Numbered from the stretch's first letter, positions 1-7,933 are shown. The stretch is 64,000 nt of DNA from Pseudomonas sp. MYb60 (GCF_002979555.1 NZ_PCOZ01000007.1:140539-204538), one strand, 5' to 3'. Notes: generated by a model not told the origin, from the sequence alone. Translations and numbers: made by a program.

Positions 1-2
1 AG

Positions 3-248
3 GACGAAGGGCTGCAGTCGGCATTTTTAATGCTCAAGCTCACCGGTAACAGCTGCCACCTGCTGTTTCCAATACTCAAGCAGCTCAGTGAAGTTACTCA
101 TGTGTACTCGCTGTTTGGTGAGGTGGACATGATGCTCGAAGTGAAATATAGAACGTTCGAAGACCTGACGGCCTTCAAGGACAACCTGCTGAAGAACGAA
201 TATGTGAAGGATGTGGTCGTGAATCCTGTCCTTAAGGTCTGGCGCTAG
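3..248 (+). CDS. Lrp/AsnC-family regulator, C-terminal part (5' end outside window)
   Basis: The reading frame is open from the window edge, so only the last ~81 residues are present. They match the effector-binding half of Lrp/AsnC regulators: a beta-alpha-beta-beta-alpha-beta pattern containing the segment HVYSLFGEVDMMLEV and ending in VVNPVLKVWR. The N-terminal helix-turn-helix must lie upstream of the window. The gene meets the ATP-grasp gene tail to tail with a 17-bp overlap. Lrp-type regulators usually sense amino acids, which would suit control of the adjacent amino-acid-type biosynthetic operon; that link is inference. An ATG at 30 is internal and is not the real start. Confidence 0.75.
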   Translation, partial: DEGLQSAFLMLKLTGNSCHLLFPILKQLSEVTHVYSLFGEVDMMLEVKYRTFEDLTAFKDNLLKNEYVKDVVVNPVLKVWR

Positions 249-1461
249 GCCACAACCGTTTGCGTAGGCTTTTGCTGCTGACTTCCAATTGCTGTTTGGA
301 TGCGTGATGTATCCAGAACAAACCCGGGCAGGTGGCGAAGTCGATAGTCACTGATGTGATTGTTCCGGGCTCGATGAAATAGCGATGCCCGCAATACGCT
401 GGATCTGTCATAACACTTTGAATGACGTGTGCAGAAGGCACGTCGAAGGTGCGCTGTTCGTCAGCACTGAAAAAACCGATTCGGCCATGGCTGAACTGGC
501 TGACAGCATCGTTCCTGGGCCTTGGGCTCCCCAAGTAGCTGTCCATCGCAAGTGAGAGCAGGTCAGGCGTGTAGACCTGCTGGAAAAGCAGGGGCGCCAC
601 GCCTCCATGCAGCCGGCCGCCCGCTTCAATCATCACAGGCCCGTCTTCAGCCCAGATGATCTCCATGTGAATTGGGCCGACCCGTATGTGCAGTGCAGCG
701 GCGGCTCGGCGTGCGTAGTCGAGCAAAGGTTTCAGATGCTCGGCCTGTGGATCGAGAGTGTCCAGGCTCTCATAAACAAATGTGCTGCCGTTTTTCGCAG
801 TTTTGGTGTATCTGCATACCGAAGCGACGACATAGGCGCCTTCAAATGCAACCATATCTACGACGTACTCCGGGCCTGCAATGAACGGCTGCACGATGAA
901 GCCGAGATTGATCTCACCAAGATCGTTAGCCTGCTGCCACGCCGCATTCTTCAGTGCAGACTCGACTTCGTTGCGCCCTCTGGCGAAGACCACGCCTTCG
1001 GTGGCTGCAGAATTCAGTGGTTTGACTACGTAGCTGGTTGATTCATCCAGTGAGGCCACGACGTCGCCAATACGCGCTCGTGAATCCAGAAGCTGTGAAG
1101 CGATGTTCGCCAATCCGCGCTGTTCAAGTGCCAACTGCATGCACAACTTATTGCGTCGCAAGTCGCTGGTGCTTCGCGTGTTTCCCCGCGTGCCAAGCTT
1201 TTCAGTCAGATAGTCCGTTAGGTAAATCGCCGTTTCGCATCCAGCGATCACGGCGTTTGGGGCGATTGTTTTAAAGGTATTCAGTAGAGCTTCGTGCCAT
1301 ACGTAGACGGTTTTGAAGTTTTCGGTAATCAGGTCATTGGTAAAGTGCTTGGGCAGGTGTGGCGTGGAGATCACCGCAATACACTCCACCCCCCGGGCGT
1401 TGAGCAAGGGTGCGTAGAGTTTGCCTGTCGAGAATGGGTCTACGATCAGCACGGTTTTCAC
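232..1461 (-). CDS. ATP-grasp ligase (carboxylate-amine ligase type), last gene of the SznF-like cluster
   Basis: The protein has a preATP-grasp N-terminus (VLIVDPFSTGK) and an ATP-grasp core with the lysine in VVKPLNSAATEGV, an adenine-pocket stretch ending VQPFIAGPEYVVD, and the metal-binding segment MIEAGGRLHGG. Families of this kind activate a carboxylate as acyl-phosphate and join it to an amine; several make dipeptides or amino-acid conjugates. The preferred start is GTG at 1461, because a good AAGGAG site (1468-1473) sits six bases upstream and overlaps the stop codon of the transporter gene. An ATG at 1479, overlapping the transporter by 8 bp, is the alternative and gives 415 residues. 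It is probably translated with the transporter. Substrates cannot be read from the sequence; conjugation of the SznF-like enzyme's product or precursor is a guess. Confidence 0.8.
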   Translation of the reverse strand: MKTVLIVDPFSTGKLYAPLLNARGVECIAVISTPHLPKHFTNDLITENFKTVYVWHEALLNTFKTIAPNAVIAGCETAIYLTDYLTEKLGTRGNTRSTSDLRRNKLCMQLALEQRGLANIASQLLDSRARIGDVVASLDESTSYVVKPLNSAATEGVVFARGRNEVESALKNAAWQQANDLGEINLGFIVQPFIAGPEYVVDMVAFEGAYVVASVCRYTKTAKNGSTFVYESLDTLDPQAEHLKPLLDYARRAAAALHIRVGPIHMEIIWAEDGPVMIEAGGRLHGGVAPLLFQQVYTPDLLSLAMDSYLGSPRPRNDAVSQFSHGRIGFFSADEQRTFDVPSAHVIQSVMTDPAYCGHRYFIEPGTITSVTIDFATCPGLFWIHHASKQQLEVSSKSLRKRLWPSARP

Positions 1462-1471
1462 GGTGGACTCC

Positions 1472-2653
1472 TTACTCATTGAGGGGGGCTGCGACCGTTG
1501 CAGGTATCAGGTTCCATACCACGACTGCGATGCTCAGCAGGATGGCGGAGGCAATCATCAAATAACGTGCACCTTCGAGCCCGAGGAATGCGGACGTGGT
1601 GAAGAGCGTCAATACCATCGGCGCGGATCCACTGACCAGGAGGTAAAAGAACGCGCTTTTTGCTGCAATTATGTCGGCGCCCCTTGGGTCAGGCGCTGAC
1701 TCGATCAGGGTCTTGCGCAGTTGGATCCGCAGGCTGTTGATACAGAATCCCAACAGAAAGGCAGCAGCCATCATCACGTATGTATGCTGGAGGAAGACGA
1801 TTGCAACGTCCGCCATTATCACCAGCGCAACTGCGCCGTAGCTGTTGAGCCTGATCCTGCGAACCACTGCCGCGCTGAACGCCCCCAGCCCCGCAAGCCC
1901 ACTGGCGACACCGAACACAGTCGCACTCCAGGCATTGAGCTTTTGAAAAACGATGGGTACCAAGCTGTTGAAAGCGCCTATGTGGAACCCGATCATGCTC
2001 AACACAATGATCAGAATGTAGAGAGTGCGTGGCAGAGAGGTGGGGCTCTGACTGTGAGGGCCGGCGGTACGCTCGACGGTAGCGGCAGCAGGGGTTGGCG
2101 CTACGAGAAAAATGCCTGCCAGTGAGAGGATTGCCACCAGGCTGATGATTTGCAGCGTTTGACCGACCGAAAACATATCGACGACGATTCCGCCAATAAG
2201 GGCTCCGCCAAAGGCTCCAATCTGAATGGCGGTTTGCATCAAGCGCGCCGAGGTATCGCTATTGGTCAGCCCTGCTAGTACCAGCTTGGTATTGTTCGAT
2301 TCGAGGGTGCTGATGGTGAAGTAGTCGGTCACTCCCACGACGAAGGCAATGGCCAGAAAACCCACAGGTAGAAGCGCAGCGTTGGTAAATGACAGGCCTA
2401 ATACAGCGGTAAATGCAATCAGTCGAATGTGCAACAGCCGCTTCAAACTCATCTCAAAGGTGATGAACTTGCCGATCAACTGTTCGCACAAGTAAGGCAC
2501 TACCGTTGCTACGCACAAGGTAGTGCCTACGAGGAATGTCGAGCCTGTGGTTTCCAGCCCGAACCAGACCATGGCAATCACGATTGCCATGTCCAGGCCA
2601 GTGAAGAGGGTGACGACGGAATAAAACGCAGCCAGCGTTGATTGGGGGTTCAT
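1472..2653 (-). CDS. MFS transporter, probable exporter of the SznF-like cluster
   Basis: This 393-residue protein is almost entirely hydrophobic, with about 12 predicted membrane segments and the general layout of a major facilitator permease. The start at 2653 is chosen because its ATG overlaps the TGA of the Rieske gene (ATGA), a typical translational-coupling junction; an upstream in-frame extension to 2701 would run into the Rieske coding sequence. It is third in a four-gene minus-strand operon. Placement among biosynthetic enzymes suggests export of the product or self-protection, but no motif fixes the substrate or direction. Confidence 0.8.
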   Translation of the reverse strand: MNPQSTLAAFYSVVTLFTGLDMAIVIAMVWFGLETTGSTFLVGTTLCVATVVPYLCEQLIGKFITFEMSLKRLLHIRLIAFTAVLGLSFTNAALLPVGFLAIAFVVGVTDYFTISTLESNNTKLVLAGLTNSDTSARLMQTAIQIGAFGGALIGGIVVDMFSVGQTLQIISLVAILSLAGIFLVAPTPAAATVERTAGPHSQSPTSLPRTLYILIIVLSMIGFHIGAFNSLVPIVFQKLNAWSATVFGVASGLAGLGAFSAAVVRRIRLNSYGAVALVIMADVAIVFLQHTYVMMAAAFLLGFCINSLRIQLRKTLIESAPDPRGADIIAAKSAFFYLLVSGSAPMVLTLFTTSAFLGLEGARYLMIASAILLSIAVVVWNLIPATVAAPLNE

Positions 2654-2988
2654 GAAAGTCCTGCGCCATATGGGGTAAGTTTTAGTGAAGGCGTGCAACA
2701 TTCGGTGTCACCGATAACGATGCTGATTTGATCTCTGACACGCACAGAGGGCAGTGACTTTTTTTCCAGATCGCAAACTTTGTAGGCATTGGTGTGCCAC
2801 GGGCATATCAGTCTTTGACCGTCGTCTGCTATTTCACCCAGGTACAGCGGGCCTCCACGATGGGGGCATGTGGTGGGCAGTAATTGCGTCGAGTTCGCCA
2901 GGTATTTGAGAAAATAAGTTTTTTGCTCAACTGTCACGTAGCTGGCCTGGTTGAGGTTCAGTGCAATGGATTTCATTCGAGTGCCCAC
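2650..2988 (-). CDS. Rieske [2Fe-2S] ferredoxin-like protein
   Basis: The protein is about 110 residues long and contains the two Rieske halves CPHRGG (Cys41, His43) and CPWH (Cys62, His65), the ligand set for a [2Fe-2S] cluster. It is the size of a stand-alone Rieske ferredoxin and has no oxygenase catalytic domain. The first possible codon is GTG at 2988, directly after the TGA of the SznF-like gene; an ATG at 2976 is the alternative, and neither has a strong ribosome-binding site. Its 3' end overlaps the transporter start. Diiron oxygenases need two electrons per O2, so the natural role is reductant for the neighbouring diiron enzyme. That partnership is inferred from the operon only. Confidence 0.88.
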   Translation of the reverse strand: MGTRMKSIALNLNQASYVTVEQKTYFLKYLANSTQLLPTTCPHRGGPLYLGEIADDGQRLICPWHTNAYKVCDLEKKSLPSVRVRDQISIVIGDTECCTPSLKLTPYGAGLS

Positions 2989-4371
2989 TCAAATGGCTGT
3001 AACGTTGTAGGTGCAGGAGGGGCTCACGATGCGAGTGCCATGCAGCATTCCTTTTGGAATCACGATGCCCTCTCCGGCCACCAGGCGCACTGTCAAGTCC
3101 GGGCTGGTGACAAAATCAAGTTCACCCGATTCAACCCAAAAAAGTTCATCGTTGGAATGAGTATGTACAACGGAAAGCTCATGTTCGTGCTCGGTAATTG
3201 TCAAGTCGACTGGCCGCTTTCCGTGGAGGGAGTTTGCGCGTGTACGGAACTCGCCCAGCTCGTCATGCCACTTGATATGCGCGTACAGTTCTTCGTCGGC
3301 AATTTCTTGAAGCAGCCTGAACTCTTCAAAACCTCTAATCAGGTCGGGAATTATCGTGTTTCCAAAGCTTTCGATCATCGGGAGAATCAGACGCTCTAGC
3401 GCCATTTTTCCGTGATACTTGTCGATGTGTGAATGCTCGTCGAAATACTCCGTTGATACCGTGCCGTTGAAGATAGTTTTGAACGCCTCCGATTGATCGT
3501 GGGTTGTCAGGGCTAATGTTGCTTCTGTGTAGTACAGTGCACCTATATACCGGAAGAACTCACTGTGGTTCGCCGATACGTAGTGGAAGTAGTTCGTCAG
3601 GGAAAGGGCGCCGGCGGTATAGAACTGCCAGTAATGGTGTGCGTGATGCGACATGCCCATATCTTTAAGCATTTTTTCGAACAGGGTGCTGTGCTTTTTT
3701 TTATCGACACCGTAGCCGTACTCATCTATCAATATCTTGAATAGTTCACTGGTGTGTGGACCGCAGTTACCCAACACGTTACGGGCCATCGCGGAAGCTT
3801 CGCTGAGAAAGTCGCCGGCACATTGGACCATGAAAAACTTGGCGGCTCGCTCTGGATAGCGACTGTTTGTGAGTACCTTAGGCAGTTTCGAGTCAGATTG
3901 AGCGACAGCGTCTAATACCTCATTCGTATGAGCAATAAAGGACTCTGCGCACCAGGGGCCACTGATATGCACCTCGTGCCTGAGCCAGTCGTACAAATAC
4001 TGCTCCAGTAACGGGCGTATTGTTTTACCCTTGGCAACATGAGCTGAATCATAAAACGCCTTTAGTTCTTTCAAATCAAAGGGCGTTGGAGGGTGCGGCA
4101 GAAACAGCATGTCTTGTTCGTAAATATTGAATAACAAACGTTGGGCGAACAGGGCGTGAGTGTTTGAAAGTTGATCGCTTGTCAAGCGTGTGTTGAAAAT
4201 AGAATCTGTCGTATCCTGTGGTCGTAACGGGCGTTGGTAGGGTGTACAGGTAAAAAAGCTACCAGGCTGGGCAAAAGCTTTTCCTTTAGCGTAGTCGGCC
4301 AGCGCTTGCGATTCTGAATGTGATAATGAAAAGCGTGTGGTTTTATCTGAGTTACTCGTTTTCAATAGCAT
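2989..4371 (-). CDS. SznF-like heme-oxygenase-like diiron (HDO) enzyme with C-terminal cupin
   Basis: The protein has 460 residues in three parts: an N-terminal helical region (about 1-140), a central HDO domain (about 150-360) and a C-terminal cupin (about 385-455). Diiron ligands appear as Glu191, Glu217, His227, Glu283, His313, Asp317 and His320, the last three within EHSHIDKYHG. The cupin has His403-x-His405 and His444. From memory, SznF, the N-nitrosourea-forming enzyme of streptozotocin biosynthesis, has 471 residues, the same domain order and the same spacing of all ten metal ligands. SznF's HDO domain hydroxylates two guanidine nitrogens of N-methyl-L-arginine and its cupin rearranges the product to an N-nitrosourea. 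N-oxygenation followed by N-N bond formation is therefore the leading hypothesis. No arginine methyltransferase is visible nearby, so the substrate may differ. The gene is more A+T-rich than its chromosomal surroundings, suggesting transfer. Confidence 0.85.
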   Translation of the reverse strand: MLLKTSNSDKTTRFSLSHSESQALADYAKGKAFAQPGSFFTCTPYQRPLRPQDTTDSIFNTRLTSDQLSNTHALFAQRLLFNIYEQDMLFLPHPPTPFDLKELKAFYDSAHVAKGKTIRPLLEQYLYDWLRHEVHISGPWCAESFIAHTNEVLDAVAQSDSKLPKVLTNSRYPERAAKFFMVQCAGDFLSEASAMARNVLGNCGPHTSELFKILIDEYGYGVDKKKHSTLFEKMLKDMGMSHHAHHYWQFYTAGALSLTNYFHYVSANHSEFFRYIGALYYTEATLALTTHDQSEAFKTIFNGTVSTEYFDEHSHIDKYHGKMALERLILPMIESFGNTIIPDLIRGFEEFRLLQEIADEELYAHIKWHDELGEFRTRANSLHGKRPVDLTITEHEHELSVVHTHSNDELFWVESGELDFVTSPDLTVRLVAGEGIVIPKGMLHGTRIVSPSCTYNVTAI

Positions 4372-4533
4372 CAGAAATACCCGTCACTGAATTTATGTGA
4401 TGAGCCGATGCTATAGACTTGTTTTTTTTCGCAACAGATTGAAAATGATGCGTCTCATTAGTAAGTTCAACTAAATTCGTAGTGAAAATTTCTTAAGTCG
4501 ACTGGGTAGATGGATTTTGAAACGTGGACTGAC

Positions 4534-4568
4534 TACACCTGATCGTCGATTTTTTGATATCAGGTGTA
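4534..4568. promoter_or_regulatory. 10-bp inverted repeat between the SznF-like operon and the LysR gene
   Basis: TACACCTGAT (4534-4543) and ATCAGGTGTA (4559-4568) form a perfect 10-bp inverted repeat with a 15-base T-rich spacer. There is no T-run after either arm, so it is a poor intrinsic terminator. It could be an operator or a processing hairpin at the 3' end of the LysR gene, which stops at 4603. The rest of the 4372-4602 gap is A+T-rich and should hold the promoter of the SznF-like operon, but no convincing -35/-10 pair was found. Confidence 0.4.
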
Positions 4569-4602
4569 CATCCGACTGATAGGGCGCAAGGTGCGGGGGC
4601 CG

Positions 4603-5499
4603 TCAGCGCATCGCTTTGACCGCCAACTCCTTCACCAGAAAATCCACAAACGCCCGCGTCTTCTGCGGCACCCGCCGCGCCGATGAATACACCGCATTCA
4701 CCGTAATGGCCGGCGCCTGCCATTCGCAGAGCACCGGTACCAGGCGGCCGGCGGCCAGTGCTTGTTCGACGATGAAGTCCGGCAGTAGCGCAATGCCCAT
4801 TCCCGCTTCGGCCGCCTGGGCCAGCAAGTCACCGTTGTTGGCGTGCAGGGGGCCGGTGACGTTGACGCGCTGGGTGTCTTTGCCGTTGCTCAGTTGCAGG
4901 CTCACGCCGCTTTGCAGGTAGCCGTAGTTCAGGCATTGATGCTCGCGCAAGTCTTGTGGGGTCTTGGGTAGACCAGCGCGATCCAGGTAGGCCGGTGAGG
5001 CCACCATGATGCGTGGCGCGGGCGCCAGTTGGCGGGCGATCATGGTGGAGTCGGGCAGGCTGGCGATGCGGATGGTCACGTCGAAACCGCCACGCACCGG
5101 GTCCACTTGCTGGTCACTGAGCACCAGTTGCAGCTCGATGTTCGGGTGCTGTTCGTGGAACAGCGGAATTAGCCGCCCCAGCCGGTGCAGGCCGAACGAC
5201 ATCGGCGCATTCACCCGCAGCACGCCGCGCAGTTCACCAATGCCGTCCCGTGCACGTTGCTCGGCCTCGTCCAGGGCGGCGATGACTTCCCGTGCCGCTT
5301 CGAAGTACTCGGCGCCCGCTTCCGTCAGATGCAGGCTGCGAGTGGTGCGCTGCAGCAGTTGAACGCCGATGGCTTCTTCCAGCGCCTGGATCTGTTTACT
5401 CACTTTTGAACGCGGCACGTCCATGGCACGGGCCGCTGCAGCAAAGCCGTTTTCGCCGACGGTGACGACGAACGCACGCATGCACTCGATGCGGTCCAT
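4603..5499 (-). CDS. LysR-family transcriptional regulator
   Basis: This 298-residue regulator has the N-terminal winged helix (MDRIECMRAFVVTVGENGF, with the recognition region around PRSKVSKQIQALE) and a periplasmic-binding-like effector domain. The start at 5499 is preceded by AGGGA; an extension to 5580 lacks support. It is divergent from the isochorismatase-family gene at 5642, the classic LysR arrangement, so that hydrolase and perhaps the following exporter are likely targets. The effector is unknown. The adjacent SznF-like operon lies downstream in the same orientation behind its own gap and is not obviously in the regulon. Confidence 0.88.
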   Translation of the reverse strand: MDRIECMRAFVVTVGENGFAAAARAMDVPRSKVSKQIQALEEAIGVQLLQRTTRSLHLTEAGAEYFEAAREVIAALDEAEQRARDGIGELRGVLRVNAPMSFGLHRLGRLIPLFHEQHPNIELQLVLSDQQVDPVRGGFDVTIRIASLPDSTMIARQLAPAPRIMVASPAYLDRAGLPKTPQDLREHQCLNYGYLQSGVSLQLSNGKDTQRVNVTGPLHANNGDLLAQAAEAGMGIALLPDFIVEQALAAGRLVPVLCEWQAPAITVNAVYSSARRVPQKTRAFVDFLVKELAVKAMR

Positions 5500-5641
5500 G
5501 ATTGTCCCTTTTTTGGAATCAATGAATCCGTATTTTAGGTAATTGTCTCGATATTGGCTAGCCCGTAAAGTTACTTCCAAGCCGCCAGCAACGCTGGAAG
5601 CACTTAAAAAACCAACTACAGACCATTAAAGGGAAGCCACC

Positions 5642-6286
5642 ATGTCCATTCGCGAATTGCTCAACCCGTCCAACTCCACCCTGATCCTGATCGACCACCA
5701 GCCACAGATGGCCTTCGGTGTGCAGTCCATCGACCGCCAGACCCTGAAGAACAACACCGTGGCCCTGGCCAAAGCCGCCAAGATCTTCAACGTACCGACC
5801 ATTTTCACCTCGGTGGAAACCAAGAGCTTCAGCGGCTATATCTGGCCGGAACTGCTCAGCGTATTCCCGGACCAGCAGCCCATCGAGCGCACCTCGATGA
5901 ACTCCTGGGAAGACCAGGCACTGGTCGCCGCAGTGAAAGCGACCGGCCGCAAAAAATTGATCATGGCTGCGCTGTGGACCGAGGTCTGCCTGAACTTCCC
6001 GGCCCTGGAAGCCTTGGCTGAAGGCTACGAGGTGTACATCGTCACGGACGCGTCCGGCGGCACCACCAAGGAAGCCCACGACATGTCGATCCAGCGCATG
6101 ATCCAGGCGGGTGCGGTGCCGGTGACCTGGCAGCAAGTGTTGCTCGAATACCAGCGCGACTGGGCGCACAAAGAGACCTACGACGAAGTGATGGACCTGG
6201 TGCGCGAGCACAGCGGCGCCTACGGCATGGGCGTGGATTACGCCTACACGATGGTGCACGGCGCGCCGCAGCGTCAGGTCAAGTAA
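5642..6286 (+). CDS. isochorismatase-family (YcaC-like) cysteine hydrolase
   Basis: The 214-residue protein has the isochorismatase-like fold signature: the catalytic aspartate in LILIDHQPQ (Asp18) and the nucleophilic cysteine in WTEVCLNFPALEAL (Cys116), with the cis-peptide region just before it. It resembles E. coli YcaC, whose substrate is unsettled; members act on amides, imides and related small molecules. A GGGAAG site precedes the ATG. It is divergent from the LysR gene at 5499 and is followed by a strong terminator. True isochorismatase activity is unlikely, because there are no siderophore genes nearby. Confidence 0.88.
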   Translation: MSIRELLNPSNSTLILIDHQPQMAFGVQSIDRQTLKNNTVALAKAAKIFNVPTIFTSVETKSFSGYIWPELLSVFPDQQPIERTSMNSWEDQALVAAVKATGRKKLIMAALWTEVCLNFPALEALAEGYEVYIVTDASGGTTKEAHDMSIQRMIQAGAVPVTWQQVLLEYQRDWAHKETYDEVMDLVREHSGAYGMGVDYAYTMVHGAPQRQVK

Positions 6287-6296
6287 CTTGGTTGGG

Positions 6297-6327
6297 AGCC
6301 ACGGCCCTTGGGCCGTGGCTTTTTTTG
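6297..6327 (+). terminator. intrinsic terminator after the isochorismatase-family gene
   Basis: An 11-bp G+C-rich stem (AGCCACGGCCC at 6297-6307 against GGGCCGTGGCT at 6310-6320) is followed by a run of eight T. It lies 11 bases after the stop codon and separates the hydrolase from the MFS gene starting at 6353. Confidence 0.85.
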
Positions 6328-6352
6328 CGCATTTTTCGATCAGGGTTGCCCC

Positions 6353-7933
6353 ATGACCACCACCACCGCCCGCTCCCCGTGGAGCCCGTTGAAACACTCG
6401 ATCTTCCGTGGGCTCTGGCTCGCCAGCATCGCCTCGAACATCGGCACCTGGATGCACGAGGTCGGTGCCGGCTGGCTGATGACCTCGCTGTCGGCCAACC
6501 CGATGACCGTCGCCCTGGTGCAAGTCGCCAGCGCCGCGCCGATGTTCCTGCTGGCACTGCCGGCGGGTGCCCTGGCGGATATCGTCGACAAGCGCCGGTA
6601 CCTGTTGATGGTGCAAGCCTGGATGGCCACGGTTGCGTTGCTGCTGGCGGTGTTGACCCTGAGCGGCCTGATGACCGTGCCGCTGTTGCTGCTGTTGACC
6701 CTGGGCATGGGCGTTGGCACGGCGCTGATGATGCCGGCGTGGTCGTCGCTGACCCCGGAATTGGTGCCGTCTGACGAGGTGCCCTCGGCGATTGCCCTCA
6801 GTAGTGTCGGCACCAACCTGGCCCGCGCGGTGGGCCCTGCAATTGCCGGCGTGCTGGTGAGCCTGGTGGGGCCGTGGGCCACGTTTGCGGTGAACGCACT
6901 GTCGTTTTTTGCGGTGATTTCGGTGCTGCTGCTCTGGAAGCGTGAAGCGCAAGTGGCCGTGTTGCCGGCCGAGCGGCTGTTCAGCGCCGTGCGTGTGGGC
7001 TGGCGTTATGCACGCAGTTCGCGGCCACTGCAGCGGGTGCTGGTGCGTACATTGGCGTTCTTCTTCGGTGCGAGCGCCGGCATGTCGTTGTTGCCTTTGA
7101 TCGTGCGCGGCGAATTGCACGGCAGTGCGGCGCAGTTCGGGGTGTTGCTGGGCAGCGTCGGCGTGGGTGCGGTGCTGGGGGCGATGCTGTTGCCTCGTTT
7201 GCGCCAGGCACTGGCGGTGGACAAACTCGTGGCGATTGCCAGCCTGGTGTATGCCTTGGTGTTGTTTGCGCTGGCCTGGGTGCGCGAATTCTATGTGCTG
7301 ATCCCGGTGATGCTGGTCAGCGGCGCGGCGTGGATCGCGGTGCTGTCCAGTTTCCAGGTGGCGGCCCAGACCTCGGTACCGGCCTGGGTGCGGGCCCGTG
7401 CGCTGGCGGTGTATATCCTGATGTTCTTTGGCTCGATGGCCCTTGGCGGTTTGCTCTGGGGCTGGGTCGCCAGCCATAGCTCCATGAGCCTGGCCCTGAG
7501 CGTTGCCGGTTCGGTGCTGGTCTTGGGCGTGCTGCTGACCTGGCGCGTGGCGCTGCCGCAACGCAAGGCCGAAGACCTGGCGCCTTCACTGCATTGGCCT
7601 CAGCCGTTGCTGGCAGAGGGTCAGGACGTCGAGCGCGGTCCGGTGATGGTGACGCTGGAATATGACATCGACCCGCAACATATCCAGGACTTCACCCAGG
7701 CCATGCACGCCCTACGCCGCATGCGCCAGCGCAATGGTTCGTTTTCATGGGGCCTGCTGCAAGACAGCCAGAACCCCCGCCGCTGGTGTGAAGTGTTCTA
7801 CGACGAATCCTGGGTTGGGCACCTGCGCCACCACCAGCGCGTGACCCGCGCCGAATTGAAGATTGAAGCGGCGGCGCGGCGGTATCAGAGCGAAGGGGTG
7901 GAGATCGGAATTCGTCACTTTCTCCAGGGTTAA
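6353..7933 (+). CDS. EntS-like MFS transporter with C-terminal soluble domain
   Basis: The 526-residue protein has about 12 membrane segments in the MFS_3 (EntS-type) pattern, with GADK-type loop motif ALADIVDKRRYL after the second segment. About 95 extra C-terminal residues (from roughly GPVMVTLEYDI) look like the soluble dimeric alpha/beta barrel often found at the end of this subfamily. The ATG at 6353 is used; an upstream extension would run back into the terminator hairpin. EntS exports a siderophore, but this subfamily is broad and no siderophore pathway is visible here. It meets the OprD-type gene tail to tail with a 4-bp overlap. Confidence 0.85.
   Translation: MTTTTARSPWSPLKHSIFRGLWLASIASNIGTWMHEVGAGWLMTSLSANPMTVALVQVASAAPMFLLALPAGALADIVDKRRYLLMVQAWMATVALLLAVLTLSGLMTVPLLLLLTLGMGVGTALMMPAWSSLTPELVPSDEVPSAIALSSVGTNLARAVGPAIAGVLVSLVGPWATFAVNALSFFAVISVLLLWKREAQVAVLPAERLFSAVRVGWRYARSSRPLQRVLVRTLAFFFGASAGMSLLPLIVRGELHGSAAQFGVLLGSVGVGAVLGAMLLPRLRQALAVDKLVAIASLVYALVLFALAWVREFYVLIPVMLVSGAAWIAVLSSFQVAAQTSVPAWVRARALAVYILMFFGSMALGGLLWGWVASHSSMSLALSVAGSVLVLGVLLTWRVALPQRKAEDLAPSLHWPQPLLAEGQDVERGPVMVTLEYDIDPQHIQDFTQAMHALRRMRQRNGSFSWGLLQDSQNPRRWCEVFYDESWVGHLRHHQRVTRAELKIEAAARRYQSEGVEIGIRHFLQG

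Noticed and set aside
4441..4459. Fur-box-like sequence upstream of the SznF-like operon
   Set aside because: GAAAATGAT matches the first half of a Fur box, but the second half is out of register, so iron control cannot be claimed.
5558..7561. 667-residue open frame on the minus strand
   Set aside because: Its His/Gln/Arg-rich translation is the antisense shadow of the hydrolase and MFS genes; high G+C coding regions leave long antisense frames.
6353..7933. Siderophore export locus
   Set aside because: The EntS-like transporter and isochorismatase-type fold suggest it, but no NRPS, isochorismate synthase or DHB genes are nearby.
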